A DNA stretch of 64,000 bases. It comes from Pseudoduganella armeniaca. GTDB taxonomy: Bacteria > Pseudomonadota > Gammaproteobacteria > Burkholderiales > Burkholderiaceae_D. The position numbers and the translations under genes are program-made. The stretch spans positions 434,001-498,000 of the forward strand of contig NZ_CP028324.1 of assembly GCF_003028855.1 (NCBI RefSeq). The letters are read 5' to 3'. Below are positions 63,030-64,000 of the stretch, piece by piece (the first letter of the stretch is position 1; each line of letters begins with the position of its first letter). The notes beneath the pieces were generated by a model. It did not search any database. It had not been told where the DNA came from and saw only the letters and a list, made by a program, of their open reading frames with translations.

Positions 63030-64000
63030 ATGAGTACGAAACGCCTTGTCCGTATCGCCGTTCTCGGCGCCTGCCTGCTGGCCGGCACCGCCCAGGCCCT
63101 GCCGCGCTACACGTTGACCGACCTGGCGTCGCTGACGCCGGATCTCACCGATGTCCACTGGAGTTCCCTCAACAATGCCGGCGAGATGATGGGGGCCAGC
63201 AGCACCGCCGGCACGCTGTTCTACCGCTGGGGCACCGTCGAGCCGCTGCGGCTCACCGGCGCGCCGGCCGGTTTCAACAACAACGGCGATGCCGTGTTCC
63301 AGTTCCATGACAGCGGCGGTCAATACCAATCCTACCTGCGGACCCGTTTCGGCAAGATCACCCAGGTGCCGCTTACCGCGCAGGGCGACCGCATGTCCTC
63401 GCCCTGGGGCATCAACGATGCCCGTGAAATCATCGGTTCCGGCTACCGCGACGGCGTGCTGCAGGCCTTGCTGTATTCGAACGGGGTGACGACCAACCTG
63501 GGCACGCTGGGCGGCAACCAGGCAACGGCGCTGGGCCTGAACAACGCCGGCGCGGTCGTCGGCTGGTCCGAGACGGTGGCGGGCGACTACCAGCGCAGCC
63601 CATTCCTCTACGAGAACGGCAGCATGCGCCTGTTGACGGTGCCCGGTCCGGGCAGCGAGGCCGAAGGCATCAACGACCTGGGCCAGGTCATCATCAACCA
63701 GCGCTTTCGCCATGCGTGGATCTGGCAGGACGACCAGCTGACGACGGTGCAGATGCCCGGCTCCGAAGTCACGCAGGCACGCGAGATCAACAACCTGGGG
63801 CAGGTGGTCGGCTCGTCGCTGAGCATGCAGGGCATCCACCCGTGGATCTACGAGGATGGCGAGATCGCCTACCTGCGCGAGCGCATCGACGGCAGCGGCT
63901 ATTCCGTCGATCTCGTCTACGATTTGAACGACAATGGCCAGATCCTGGCGCAGGCGCGGCGCGACAATGGCACGTTCACCACCGTGCTGCTGACCCCTGC
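63030..64000 (+). CDS. Exported HAF-repeat protein (N-terminal part)
   Basis: An open frame of 323 codons runs off the right edge. A signal peptide (about residues 1-24, ending TAQAL) precedes at least six HAF-type repeats: SLNNAGEMMG, GINDAREIIG, GLNNAGAVVG, GINDLGQVII, EINNLGQVVG and DLNDNGQILA. Such proteins are exported, probably propeller-like, and of unknown function. AAGG lies nine bases before ATG 63030. Confidence 0.85.
   Translation, partial: MSTKRLVRIAVLGACLLAGTAQALPRYTLTDLASLTPDLTDVHWSSLNNAGEMMGASSTAGTLFYRWGTVEPLRLTGAPAGFNNNGDAVFQFHDSGGQYQSYLRTRFGKITQVPLTAQGDRMSSPWGINDAREIIGSGYRDGVLQALLYSNGVTTNLGTLGGNQATALGLNNAGAVVGWSETVAGDYQRSPFLYENGSMRLLTVPGPGSEAEGINDLGQVIINQRFRHAWIWQDDQLTTVQMPGSEVTQAREINNLGQVVGSSLSMQGIHPWIYEDGEIAYLRERIDGSGYSVDLVYDLNDNGQILAQARRDNGTFTTVLLTP

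Overview
This is a GC-rich, gene-dense 64 kb stretch of a bacterial chromosome, read without any database search. The gene order mnmG-rsmG-parA-parB-atpIBEFHAGDC, the PHB (polyhydroxybutyrate) hydrolases and the protein styles suggest a betaproteobacterium of the Burkholderiales, most likely Oxalobacteraceae (Massilia/Duganella/Pseudoduganella-like). That assignment is inference. Three parS palindromes beside parAB suggest the window lies near the replication origin, although neither dnaA nor oriC is visible.

Layout. 1-2860: end of a 3-hydroxybutyrate oligomer hydrolase gene, an iron alcohol dehydrogenase and a TauE-type permease gene that looks frameshifted near its end. 2857-7507: parS cluster, tRNA and rRNA modification genes mnmG and rsmG, a 9-bp-period AT-rich array, then parA and parB. 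7812-15024: the complete F-type ATP synthase operon with a clear promoter and a strong terminator. 15054-21760: a secreted HExxH protein, a lipoprotein, a decayed copy of a large surface-protein gene, an outer-membrane barrel protein, the intact 1051-residue Calx-beta protein with a long Pro-Ala-Val tract, and a VOC protein.

21959-28611 is the most interesting block. speD, a 53-residue membrane protein, a DUF4178 zinc-ribbon protein, an SPFH/SHOCT protein and a DUF350 membrane protein lie on the minus strand. They diverge from a membrane-anchored aminopropyltransferase and a Tat-exported flavin amine oxidase-like protein. Together they look like a membrane-associated polyamine synthesis and oxidation system of unknown purpose. 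28621-32701 holds small accessory genes: a lipoprotein, an SRPBCC protein, a beta/gamma-crystallin, an SMR transporter, a GST, a LysR regulator and DUF1877.

32808-44597 is a galactan-utilisation locus. It encodes a secreted GH53 endo-galactanase, a TonB-dependent receptor, a GH35 beta-galactosidase, a candidate galactose dehydrogenase (SDR), an SMP-30 lactonase, DgoD, DgoK and DgoA, with a LysR regulator. This is a complete oxidative De Ley-Doudoroff route from galactan to pyruvate and glyceraldehyde 3-phosphate.

44619-64000 is mixed housekeeping and accessory content: PPK2, succinate-semialdehyde dehydrogenase, two PHB-depolymerase-like esterases, glutathione peroxidase, rhodanese, a GlxA-type regulator, fused PabB-PabC, an EamA transporter, SlmA, a HAD phosphatase, a TraB/GumN protein, tRNA-Thr(GGT), ArgB, small Cys-rich proteins, an MBL hydrolase, nitronate monooxygenase, an isochorismatase-like hydrolase, Hpt and the start of a HAF-repeat exported protein. 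Two families of intergenic palindromic repeats are scattered through the window. I saw no rRNA, CRISPR array, prophage or transposase.
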